From Marinomonas pontica (lineage in GTDB: Bacteria > Pseudomonadota > Gammaproteobacteria > Pseudomonadales > Marinomonadaceae), in contig NZ_JAODTL010000019.1 in NCBI RefSeq assembly GCF_026191375.1, forward strand, positions 1 to 59,252: DNA of 59,252 nt, read 5' to 3'. Positions 50,245 to 59,252 of this stretch are shown here, piece after piece (positions within the stretch are counted from its first letter, which is position 1; each line of letters begins with the position of its first letter). The notes under the pieces were generated by a model that saw only the letters and a program-made list of their open reading frames with translations, was not told the origin of the DNA and did not search any database. The position numbers and the translations under genes are program-made.

Positions 50245-51789
50245 ATGCAGCAACTGAATCCATCTGAGATCAGCGAGATTATCAAGAAGCGCATCGAGAA
50301 CCTCGATGTAACTTCTGATGCCCAAAATGAGGGCACAATTGTCAGCGTGGCAGACGGTATCGTTCTGATCCACGGCTTGGCAGATGTTATGTACGGGGAA
50401 ATGATTGAATTCCCTGGTGGTGTTTACGGTATGGCTTTGAACCTAGAGCGTGACTCTGTAGGTGCAGTCGTATTGGGTCAATACCAAGACCTTGTAGAAG
50501 GTCAAAAAGTGAAATGTACAGGTCGCATTCTGGAAGTTCCAGTGGGTCCTGAATTGCTTGGTCGTGTTGTTGACGCATTGGGTAACCCAATCGACGGCAA
50601 AGGCGCTATCGATGCAAAACTAACGGATAAAGTTGAAAAAGTGGCGCCGGGTGTAATCGCTCGTCAGTCAGTAGATCAACCAATTCAAACTGGCTACAAG
50701 GCAATTGATGCCATGGTACCAGTAGGCCGTGGTCAGCGTGAGTTGATCATCGGTGACCGTCAGGTTGGTAAAACAGCCCTAGCGATCGACACGATTATTG
50801 CTCAGAAAAACTCTGGCATTAAGTGTGTGTACGTTGCGATCGGTCAAAAGCAATCAACAATTGCCAACGTAGTACGTAAGCTTGAAGAAGCGGGCGCAAT
50901 GGAATACACCACTGTTGTTGCAGCAGGTGCATCTGATCCAGCGTCTATGCTATTCCTAGCGCCATACACTGGTTGTACTATGGGTGAATACTTCCGTGAC
51001 CGCGGTGAAGATGCGTTGATCGTATATGATGATTTGACAAAACAAGCTTGGGCTTACCGTCAAATTTCATTGCTATTACGTCGTCCGCCAGGTCGTGAAG
51101 CTTACCCTGGTGACGTATTCTACCTTCACTCTCGTCTTCTTGAGCGTGCATCTCGTGTAAACGTAGATTACGTTGAGCAGTTCACCAATGGTGAAGTGAA
51201 AGGCCAGACTGGCTCTTTGACAGCATTGCCAATCATCGAAACACAAGGTGGTGACGTATCGGCTTTCGTACCGACTAACGTTATCTCTATCACCGATGGT
51301 CAGATCTTCCTTGAAACAAGCTTGTTTAACGCGGGCATTCGTCCTGCGATGAACGCAGGTATTTCGGTTTCTCGTGTAGGTGGTGCTGCGCAAACTAAGA
51401 TTGTCAAAAAACTTGGCGGTGGTATTCGTCTTGCATTGGCTCAGTACCGTGAATTGGCGGCTTTCGCTCAGTTCGCATCTGACCTAGATGAAGCAACTCG
51501 TAAACAGCTAGAGCACGGTAAACAGGTTACTGAACTGATGAAACAAAAGCAGTTCTCTCCTATGTCTGTAGCTGATATGGGCGTAGTTCTTTACGCTGCT
51601 AATGATGGCTTCCTTGAAGATGTTGAAACAAGCAAAATTGGTAGTTTTGAAACGGCTTTGTTGAGCTACATGAACAGTGAACACACTGATCTTATGGCTG
51701 ACATTAACAAAACTGGTAATTTTAACGGCGAGATTGAAGCGACATTTAAAGCGGCAATCGAGAAGTTTAAAGCGACGCAAACTTGGTAA
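50245..51789 (+). CDS. atpA: ATP synthase F1 subunit alpha
   Basis: A 514-residue subunit (E. coli 513). Walker A is [15 protein letters not shown]; other marks are [14 protein letters not shown] and [13 protein letters not shown]. It forms the non-catalytic nucleotide sites of the alpha3beta3 ring. GTTGAGG lies upstream of ATG 50245. Confidence 0.98.
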   Translation: MQQLNPSEISEIIKKRIENLDVTSDAQNEGTIVSVADGIVLIHGLADVMYGEMIEFPGGVYGMALNLERDSVGAVVLGQYQDLVEGQKVKCTGRILEVPVGPELLGRVVDALGNPIDGKGAIDAKLTDKVEKVAPGVIARQSVDQPIQTGYKAIDAMVPVGRGQRELIIGDRQVGKTALAIDTIIAQKNSGIKCVYVAIGQKQSTIANVVRKLEEAGAMEYTTVVAAGASDPASMLFLAPYTGCTMGEYFRDRGEDALIVYDDLTKQAWAYRQISLLLRRPPGREAYPGDVFYLHSRLLERASRVNVDYVEQFTNGEVKGQTGSLTALPIIETQGGDVSAFVPTNVISITDGQIFLETSLFNAGIRPAMNAGISVSRVGGAAQTKIVKKLGGGIRLALAQYRELAAFAQFASDLDEATRKQLEHGKQVTELMKQKQFSPMSVADMGVVLYAANDGFLEDVETSKIGSFETALLSYMNSEHTDLMADINKTGNFNGEIEATFKAAIEKFKATQTW

Positions 51790-51796
51790 TGACTTT

Positions 51797-51820
51797 GGTG
51801 ACAAGGATTAACTTGTCACC
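51797..51820 (+). other. Intra-operon hairpin atpA-atpG
   Basis: GGTGACAAG pairs perfectly with CTTGTCACC around GATTAA, then ATTTTCTT. It lies in the 79-nt gap between atpA and atpG and may set the ratio of the three alpha to one gamma subunit by stabilising the upstream message. Confidence 0.55.
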
Positions 51821-51868
51821 ATTTTCTTGCAGTTTGTGAAATAACATTCTCACAAGGGCAGTTCTATT

Positions 51869-52729
51869 ATGGCAGTCGGAAAAGAGATACGTACTCAGAT
51901 TTCGAGCATTAACAATACGCGTAAAATTACTCGTGCTATGGAAAAAGTAGCTGCTAGTAAGACGCGTAAAGCTCAGGATCGTATGGCCGCTTCTCGTCCG
52001 TATGCGGAACGAATTCGCCAAGTAGTTGGTCATTTGGCCAACGCGAATCCTGAGTATAAACACCGTTACCTTACCGAGCGTGAGGCGAAGCGTGTTGGTT
52101 ATATCGTAATCTCTTCTGACCGTGGTTTGTGTGGCGGTTTGAACGTTAATGTGTTCAAAGCAGCCATCAAAGACATGAAACAGTTCGCTGATTCTGGTGT
52201 TGAAATCGACATCTGTGCAATCGGCTCTAAAGCCGTTTCATTCTTTCGTAACTACGGCGGAAATGTAACAGCAGCCTTCACTGGTTTAGGTGATGCACCG
52301 AAAGCAGACGACTTAGTCGGCAGTGTTAAGGTGATGCTAGACGCATTTGACGAAGGTCGTATCGATCGTCTTTATGTGGTTTCAAACGAGTTTGTGAACA
52401 CCATGACTCAGAAACCGACGGTTGAACAACTTTTGCCATTACAAGCGGAAGAGAATACAGAGTTACAGCACCACTGGGATTACATCTACGAGCCAGAAGC
52501 CGTTGAAATTTTGAACGAATTATTGGTTCGCTATATTGAATCTCAAGTATATCAGTCTGTGGTTGAGAACATTGCGTGTGAACAAGCAGCTCGTATGCTT
52601 GCGATGAAGAACGCAACGGACAACGCCGGCGATATCATTGATGAATTGCAGTTGGTGTACAACAAGGCTCGTCAAGCAGCGATTACTCAGGAAATTTCTG
52701 AGATAGTCAGCGGCGCGGCAGCGGTTTAA
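51869..52729 (+). CDS. atpG: ATP synthase F1 subunit gamma
   Basis: A 286-residue central-stalk subunit (E. coli 287). The start [20 protein letters not shown] and the end [17 protein letters not shown] are characteristic. It rotates within alpha3beta3. Confidence 0.98.
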   Translation: MAVGKEIRTQISSINNTRKITRAMEKVAASKTRKAQDRMAASRPYAERIRQVVGHLANANPEYKHRYLTEREAKRVGYIVISSDRGLCGGLNVNVFKAAIKDMKQFADSGVEIDICAIGSKAVSFFRNYGGNVTAAFTGLGDAPKADDLVGSVKVMLDAFDEGRIDRLYVVSNEFVNTMTQKPTVEQLLPLQAEENTELQHHWDYIYEPEAVEILNELLVRYIESQVYQSVVENIACEQAARMLAMKNATDNAGDIIDELQLVYNKARQAAITQEISEIVSGAAAV

Positions 52730-52746
52730 GGTATTTAGGTATTTAA

Positions 52747-54144
<1,398 letters not shown>

Positions 54145-54147
<3 letters not shown>

Positions 54148-54174
54148 CAAAAGCGTTGTAAGGCGCTTTTGCTA
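54145..54174 (+). other. Intra-operon hairpin atpD-atpC
   Basis: TAGCAAAAGCG pairs perfectly (11 bp) with CGCTTTTGCTA around TTGTAAGG. It starts within the atpD stop codon and has only a short T-run, so it is probably a partial terminator or stabiliser that lowers epsilon relative to beta. Confidence 0.6.
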
Positions 54175-54197
54175 AGTATGACTAAGAGAGGCAACTT

Positions 54198-54617
54198 ATG
54201 GCTATCACAGTACACTGCGATATCGTAAGCGCTGAACAAGAGATCTTTTCCGGTACGGTACAATCTCTTGTGGCTGCAGGCAGTTATGGCGATCTAGGTA
54301 TTATGCCTGGTCACGCGCCATTGTTGACGACTCTGCAACCAGGTCCTGTTCGTGTGGTTAAAGAAAATGGTGACGAAGAGTTTATCTTCGTGTCCGGTGG
54401 CTTCCTAGAAGTTCAACCGCACCGTGTCACCGTCTTGGCTAACACAGCCACTCGTGCAAGAGATCTGGACGAAGAGGCGGCACTAAAAGCTCAGGAACAT
54501 GCTAAAGAGCTTTTAGCTAACCAAAAACCTGACGTCGACTACACTCGTGCGACAGTGGAACTAGCAGAAGCTATGGCCCGCTTGCGTACACTTCAACAGT
54601 TCCGCGAGCACAAATAA
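54198..54617 (+). CDS. atpC: ATP synthase F1 subunit epsilon
   Basis: A 139-residue subunit (E. coli 139) with [31 protein letters not shown] and the C-terminal [18 protein letters not shown]. It tunes and inhibits ATPase activity. It is the last gene of the operon; GAGAGG lies upstream of ATG 54198. Confidence 0.97.
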   Translation: MAITVHCDIVSAEQEIFSGTVQSLVAAGSYGDLGIMPGHAPLLTTLQPGPVRVVKENGDEEFIFVSGGFLEVQPHRVTVLANTATRARDLDEEAALKAQEHAKELLANQKPDVDYTRATVELAEAMARLRTLQQFREHK

Positions 54618-54641
54618 GCGGTAATGTTGAGTGTGAAGTCA

Positions 54642-54669
54642 AAAAAAGCAGCCCAAGGGCTGCTTTTTT
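54642..54669 (+). terminator. Terminator of the atp operon
   Basis: AAAAAAGCAGCCC pairs with GGGCTGCTTTTTT with a tight AA-centred loop. It lies 25 nt after the atpC stop, also upstream of the end of the convergent TrmB-like gene, so it can act in both directions. Confidence 0.92.
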
Positions 54670-54697
54670 ATTGGCTGATAGTCTGAGTATTTGTCTA

Positions 54698-55438
54698 CTA
54701 AAGCATCTTCCACAATGTATCAAAAATGATCTGTTGTGCTTTGGCGATGTCTTTTGATTCCAATACCACGGCAGAGGGGAAGTTGTTGCTTGCCAAAGAA
54801 ATAATCGCACACTTAGGTGGATAGATAGCGATATAGCTGGCGTCAACCGATCCTTCCGTTTTAATCCACTTACGTTCTGATAATTCCGCTTCTTCGCCAC
54901 CGTCACCCAAAGCAATGACTTTTACATTAATGCCCAATTTAACGCGTTGCTTGGTGTAGTTAGGAAACGGGCGATACAAAAAGGGACGTATCGGTTTAGA
55001 CGAAAACACACAATATTCTTTGTGGTCTTGTTGAGATACCACGTTTAAAATGTCGCGCAATACCCACTCTATGCCGTCATCGCCTTCGTAATAACGCACA
55101 TGAGTTTGATGATAATCCGGCTGTTGTTGGTGTAAATTTGGAATGATGGTGTTCTTTAAATTCTCGATGGTTTTATTAAGACGATTGCGTTTTTCTTCCG
55201 CCAAATTTAATAAAATATCCGGGTTTTCAGCGGTAAAGAAGCGTCGCTTTCCTTTTGGAAAATAGCTGACAATGCCTTTGCTTTGTAATTGTTTGAGGTC
55301 TTCGTAGGCGGTACCGCGATTGATGCCGCTGTGTTCGGCAATGTCTCGAATAGAAGAGGGGCCAAGCTTTAATAAGGTTTGGTAAAGCTGCGTTTCTCTT
55401 GGTGTTAAACCAAGCATTTCAAAAGCTTGCTGAATCAT
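54698..55438 (-). CDS. TrmB-family transcriptional regulator
   Basis: A 246-residue protein with an N-terminal TrmB-type winged helix (MLGLTPRETQLYQTLLKLG, IRDIAEHSGINRGTAYEDLK and GIVSYFPKGKRRFF) and a C-terminal domain of unclear ligand. A stretch of about 35 residues (LAEEKRNRLNKTIENLK) looks like a coiled coil. TrmB proteins are common in archaea and scarce in gammaproteobacteria. ATG 55438 begins MIQQAFEML; the frame is open to 55630 but overlaps tcdA there. It faces the atp operon and diverges from tcdA. Target genes are unknown. Confidence 0.78.
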   Translation of the reverse strand: MIQQAFEMLGLTPRETQLYQTLLKLGPSSIRDIAEHSGINRGTAYEDLKQLQSKGIVSYFPKGKRRFFTAENPDILLNLAEEKRNRLNKTIENLKNTIIPNLHQQQPDYHQTHVRYYEGDDGIEWVLRDILNVVSQQDHKEYCVFSSKPIRPFLYRPFPNYTKQRVKLGINVKVIALGDGGEEAELSERKWIKTEGSVDASYIAIYPPKCAIISLASNNFPSAVVLESKDIAKAQQIIFDTLWKML

Positions 55439-55552
55439 AGGGCTCACAGTACCGTTTTTTAATTTGTCGACAGGCGTAAGAATACTACCGCGTTTAAGAA
55501 TACACTTATTGATAGAAAAGCGCAGGGTCGAACGATCTGCGAGGAGAGAAAA

Positions 55553-56335
55553 TTGACAGACGATCAACGATTTGGTGGCATTCGCCGTTTGTATGGTGAA
55601 GCGGCATACGCTGCTTTTTCGCGTGCTCATGTGTGTGTCATCGGTATTGGTGGCGTTGGCTCTTGGGCGGCTGAGGCGTTAGCGCGTTCTGGGATTGGCC
55701 ACATTACACTTATCGATATGGACGATGTTTGCGTCACCAATACCAATCGCCAGATTCACGCACTAAGCAGTACCATTGGCCAATCTAAGGTCGATGTGAT
55801 GGCGGAACGGATTAAACAGATCAACCCCGACTGTCGTGTGACGTGTATTGAAGACTTCATCACCCCTGAAAACATCCCTGAGCTGCTGTCTGAGCCGTTT
55901 GATTACGTGGTTGATGCGATCGACAGTTTAAAGCCCAAAGCGGCTCTTATCGCATGGTGTAAGCGCAATAAGCGTAAAATTATTACAGTGGGTGGCGCAG
56001 GAGGTCAGGTCGACCCAACGAAGATTCAAATTGCCGATTTATCTCGAACTGAGCAAGATCCTCTGGCGGCCAAGCTGCGAAACTATCTGCGTCGCCATTA
56101 CCATTTTTCTCGTAATACAAAGCGTCGTTTTGATATTGAATGCGTTTACTCATTAGAGCAGCTCAAATACCCGCAAGCCGATGGCAGCGTGTGTGAAAAC
56201 CGCCAAAAAGGTGACACGGAAACTAAAATGAACTGCGACACTGGTTTCGGTGCCAGCACAGTGGTGACGGCAACTTTTGGTTTTGTTGCTGTGTCGAGAG
56301 TATTGGAAAAGTTGACACCGAAAGAGAAACAGTAA
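55553..56335 (+). CDS. tcdA: tRNA threonylcarbamoyladenosine dehydratase
   Basis: A 260-residue E1-like (ThiF/MoeB) enzyme. The ATP site is VIGIGGVGSWAAEALARSG, with DMDDVCVTNTNRQ and VDAIDSLKPKAALIAWC. It cyclises t6A37 to ct6A in tRNAs. The start is TTG 55553, with GGAG 8 nt upstream. It converges with csdE by one base, keeping the E. coli csdA-csdE-csdL set but with tcdA on the opposite strand. CsdA/CsdE supply sulfur-transfer chemistry to TcdA in E. coli. Confidence 0.94.
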   Translation: MTDDQRFGGIRRLYGEAAYAAFSRAHVCVIGIGGVGSWAAEALARSGIGHITLIDMDDVCVTNTNRQIHALSSTIGQSKVDVMAERIKQINPDCRVTCIEDFITPENIPELLSEPFDYVVDAIDSLKPKAALIAWCKRNKRKIITVGGAGGQVDPTKIQIADLSRTEQDPLAAKLRNYLRRHYHFSRNTKRRFDIECVYSLEQLKYPQADGSVCENRQKGDTETKMNCDTGFGASTVVTATFGFVAVSRVLEKLTPKEKQ

Positions 56336-56336
56336 G

Positions 56337-56729
56337 TTAAGCGGTTTGAATGCTTTTCAAAATCGCCAACACACCATTGGTTCTGGAGCTGGTGAGGTAA
56401 CTGGATAGGTTTAGTTTTCCCAGCTCTGCTGTTAAATCCATTTGTTGGATATCCTCGTGGGTCTTTCCTTCTACCAAACTCAAGATAGCGACCAGCACGC
56501 CGCGCATGAGTTTGGCGTCGCTGTCGGCTTGAATGTGGCGTAAGCCATCTTTTTCTTCAATGATTAACCAGACTGCGCTTTCGCAGCCTTTAACCTTGTT
56601 GTCTTCGGTTTTTTTTTCGGCTGACAGTCGCGGTAAGGTTTTGCTTAATGTCACCAAGGCTTTGAAGGTTTCTTCTTTACTTCGGCAAGCTTGTAGCTGG
56701 CTTTTTATATTAACAGAGTCAGTCATCAC
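56337..56729 (-). CDS. csdE: Sulfur acceptor protein CsdE (SufE-like)
   Basis: A 130-residue SufE-family protein. The acceptor Cys is in VKGCESAVWL; SRTNGVLAIL is the conserved C-terminal block. It takes persulfide sulfur from CsdA. It lies 3 nt downstream of csdA, so the pair is co-translated. The start is ATG 56729 or 56726. SufE is an alternative name, but the csdA and tcdA neighbours favour CsdE. Confidence 0.9.
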   Translation of the reverse strand: MMTDSVNIKSQLQACRSKEETFKALVTLSKTLPRLSAEKKTEDNKVKGCESAVWLIIEEKDGLRHIQADSDAKLMRGVLVAILSLVEGKTHEDIQQMDLTAELGKLNLSSYLTSSRTNGVLAILKSIQTA

Positions 56730-56732
56730 TGG

Positions 56733-57951
56733 TTACTCGTCGTTTAATAAGTCAATGGCTTCTAGCAGAACATCGCAAAAGCGATTGGCTTCTTCCATGG
56801 TGTTGTAACAGGCGAAGGAGGCGCGCAAGGTTCCCGCCACGCCAAGTTGTGCCATTAATGGATGGGCGCAGTGACTGCCTGCTCGAACCGCCACACCTTG
56901 GCTATCTAGGTAAGCATTCAAATCCAGAATATGGACATTGGGGACACTTAACGAAACCAAAGTAGTGCCTTTTTCGGGAGAATACATTTCGATGCCACCT
57001 TCTTTATGAAGGCGAGAATAGACATGTGCTGCGAGGGATTGTTCCCATGCCAACAACGCCAAGCGATCTTGAGTATTCAGAAAGTCACACGCTGCGGCTA
57101 GGCCAATAACACCTTCGATATGTGGTGTACCGGCTTCTAGTCGATACGGAAGCACATTGAATTCGGTCGCTTGATGAGAAACATGACGCACCATTTCTCC
57201 ACCTGTTTGGTAGGGCATCAACACTTCTAATGCATGGTTTTTCCCATACAACACGCCAATACCCGTTGGCCCATACATTTTGTGGCCAGAGAAAACATAA
57301 AAATCACAGTCTAAAATTTGTACATCAACTGGATAATGCGCCACCGCTTGAGCGCCATCGACTAAGGTGAACGCGCCTTGTTGCTTGGCGTGATCCAGCA
57401 TGACCTGCAAGTGGTGTGCTGGTGCCGATGGCATTGGAAATCTGTGTCGCGGCAAAAATACGTGTGCGGTCTGTGAAGTAATGACGAAATTCCGCTTCCC
57501 ATTCGCCATTGGACGTTAATGGTAAAACCCGCAGTCTCGCTCCGGTACGAAAGGCTAATTGCTGCCAAGGTACGAGATTGGCGTGATGTTCTAAGCTGGT
57601 GATGAGGATTTCATCGCCTTTTTCGATTAAGTGTTCAAGGCCATAAGCAACGGTGTTGATGGCTTCTGTTGTGCCTTTTGTCCAAATGACGTGGCTGTGT
57701 TCTGGTGCATTAATGAAGTGCGCAACGGTGTCTCTGGCTTGTTCAAATCGGTTGGTGGCACGGTCGCTGAGAAAGTGGGCGCCACGGTGTACGTTGGCAT
57801 TGAAACCGCAGTAATAATCCTGAATCGCATCCAATACCGGCAAGGGTTTTTGTGTGGTCGCCGCATTATCCAAATAGGTTAACGGATAATCGTAAGCGGG
57901 CTGCGCCAAAATCGGAAAAAGGGGGCGAAGCGTTGAAGGGTCAAAAGCCAT
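56733..57951 (-). CDS. csdA: Cysteine desulfurase CsdA, frameshifted
   Basis: Repaired, a 405-residue PLP-dependent desulfurase. Marks are LTYLDNAATTQKPLPVLDAI, NVHRGAHFLS, TKGTTEAIN, LEHHANLVPWQ, the PLP Lys in FSGHKMYGPTGIGVLYG and the active Cys in RAGSHCAHPLM. The frame breaks at about 57406-57412; removing one base restores ISNAIGTSTPLQVMLDHAK. ATG 57951 begins MAFDPSTLRP. It moves sulfur from cysteine to CsdE. All catalytic residues remain, so a base error is likely. Confidence 0.88.
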
Positions 57952-58125
57952 GGATACTCTACTTTGGATTCGAACAAAAAGCCTAAAATAGGCCATAAAT
58001 GGGTGAAATTGTACCTTAACTTCTCTTAAAAGCGGGAATTATTGGGCTTTTACTTGCGTTTTTTTAAGACAACTATAATGATTGATTACAGATACTAGAT
58101 GACAAACTAGAAAAGGTACAAAGCG

Positions 58126-59252
58126 GTGGCGGATTTTTTATACAAAGGTGTGGTGGATTGGTTTTTGGATCAAATGTCGCAGGAGGCCATCGCGCCCGGC
58201 GACAAGATGCCTTCCTTGCGAGCTTTATCGAAACAGTTGGGCCTGAGCTTAAATACGGTCATACATGGCTATGATTTGTTGAGTGAAGACGGTTGGATCG
58301 AATCTCGCCCCAAGTCGGGTTACTTTGTTTGTCATCGCAGTGGGACCAAACCTGCTTTGCTGTTGGCGGGTGACGTATTGCAAGAATTGGCCAATGACGG
58401 CACCAAACCGGCTTGGGCGTGTCTTGCGCATCGAGCGGCTTTGGTGGATCAAAGTGATGTCTTTCTGAGTCCGTCTGGACGTTTGGATGAAAGTCATGCT
58501 CCTGTGCTTGGTAAAGGGCATTTGGCAGTTCGTGAAGCCGTTAGTGGGTATTTAAAAGAGTTGGGTATCAAGACCCATGCGTCGCAACTCTGGCTGGGTC
58601 ATTCGCCGTTGGCTATGTTTACCCAGAGTGTGCAAACACTGACACAACAGGGTGACAGCGTGTTAGTGCTGACGCCTTGTGACCCTAGAATCACCACGAC
58701 GCTGCAAAGTTTAGGGCGGCAAGTTATCACGCTAAAAGCGGGAGAGCGGGGCGTTGATTTGGATTTGGCGATTCGTTGTCTGCGTGATGAATCCATTCGC
58801 TTGATTGTCTTGCCGGGGCAGTTTGCTTTTCCTGCCGGTCAATTGATTAGCAATCTAAGCTTGCGTCGTTGGTTGGCGATTATTGAAGAAACCAAACTGC
58901 CAGTGATTGAGTGGGATTTGTGCTCGCATTTGGCGTACCGAGCGGGCTCTGTCATGACTTATAAGTCATTGGATTCGTCGGATCATATTGTGTATATCGG
59001 TGGTGTGAGGTCCAAAGGCGCAGGCCGTTCAGCCAGTTGGTGTTTGCCCGGTCGACATCAGGCGTTGTTAGATGGGGCGTTTTTAGCCGCCGATATGTCA
59101 CTTAGCGATGTTCAGCAAGCAGCGCTTAGTGACGCTTTACAATCAAATAGTAAGCGCTCATTAACCAAGCGTGCCAGAGATGTGTGGGCGAATTCAGAAC
59201 GAATCAAAGCGCATTTGGAAACTCGCCTTGGGGATCAGGTCCAGTTTTGCCG
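58126..59252 (+). CDS. MocR-type GntR regulator with aminotransferase domain (3' end cut)
   Basis: The frame opens at GTG 58126 and stays open to the window end (375 codons). A GntR winged helix is at the N-terminus (APGDKMPSLRALSKQLGLS, then NTVIHGYDLLSEDGWIESRP, PKSGYFV). An aminotransferase-like domain follows, with a PLP-pocket-like IEWDLCSHLAY and a Lys in VRSKGAGRS in place of the usual SKTLAPGLR. Such MocR proteins sense PLP or amines and often control vitamin B6, taurine or GABA genes. It diverges from csdA across 174 nt. Target genes lie outside the window. Confidence 0.85.
   Translation, partial: MADFLYKGVVDWFLDQMSQEAIAPGDKMPSLRALSKQLGLSLNTVIHGYDLLSEDGWIESRPKSGYFVCHRSGTKPALLLAGDVLQELANDGTKPAWACLAHRAALVDQSDVFLSPSGRLDESHAPVLGKGHLAVREAVSGYLKELGIKTHASQLWLGHSPLAMFTQSVQTLTQQGDSVLVLTPCDPRITTTLQSLGRQVITLKAGERGVDLDLAIRCLRDESIRLIVLPGQFAFPAGQLISNLSLRRWLAIIEETKLPVIEWDLCSHLAYRAGSVMTYKSLDSSDHIVYIGGVRSKGAGRSASWCLPGRHQALLDGAFLAADMSLSDVQQAALSDALQSNSKRSLTKRARDVWANSERIKAHLETRLGDQVQFC

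Overview
The window is a piece of a gammaproteobacterial chromosome spanning the replication-origin region. The order dnaA-dnaN-recF-gyrB on one strand, with rpmH-rnpA-yidC-mnmE, then mnmG-rsmG-parA-parB and the atp operon on the other, is the conserved pseudomonad/oceanospirillad origin layout. Together with the polyamine genes and the protein sequences it suggests an Oceanospirillales marine bacterium, probably Marinomonas or a close relative. The genus is my inference from recalled protein similarity, not a database result. I found no rRNA, tRNA, CRISPR array or intact insertion sequence.

Region by region. (1) 1-755: the 3' end of an MqsA-like antitoxin gene overlapping a SecB-like chaperone gene, the edge of a probable toxin-antitoxin-chaperone module. 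(2) 1026-2166: a frameshifted MFS transporter. (3) 2472-20206: a polyamine uptake and catabolism island. A minus-strand unit holds puuA, potF, potG, potH, potI and a glutamine-amidotransferase-like gene. After it come a LuxR-type and a TetR-type regulator, a puuB oxidase, a second puuA and second potF, agmatine deiminase and N-carbamoylputrescine amidase (aguA, aguB), a PuuC-like aldehyde dehydrogenase and a second puuB. Together these can import putrescine, make it from agmatine, and degrade it by the gamma-glutamyl route towards GABA. (4) 20384-26459: an HxlR/QorB-like pair, an amino-acid ABC transporter with a LysR regulator, and a homocysteine S-methyltransferase. (5) 26547-33171: gyrB, recF, dnaN, dnaA and a DnaA-box-rich oriC. 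(6) 33365-37170: rpmH, rnpA, yidC, mnmE, with no yidD. (7) 37192-42333: a metabolic block (glycerate kinase, acrylyl-CoA reductase, its TetR regulator, AraC regulator, Zn alcohol dehydrogenase) inserted between mnmE and mnmG. (8) 42514-42867: a second DnaA-box cluster just upstream of mnmG. (9) 43100-54617: mnmG, rsmG, parA, parB and the complete atpIBEFHAGDC operon. (10) 54698-59252: a TrmB-like regulator, tcdA-csdE-csdA, and the start of a MocR-type regulator cut by the window end.

The most striking regulatory finding is a shared dyad, TATNCCCNNNNGGGNATA, upstream of puuA (8973) and between aguB and puuC (17210), which points to one regulator for both halves of the polyamine island. A second is a pair of TAGAC-N5-GTCTA operators flanking the acrylyl-CoA reductase/TetR genes.

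A caution: seven genes (MFS, potH twice, potG, puuA2, qorB-like, parB, csdA) each need one-base corrections to read through, usually at or beside short homopolymers. Because this includes housekeeping genes, I suspect sequence or assembly errors more than genuine gene decay. These genes are listed at their full repaired extent and marked as frameshifted.
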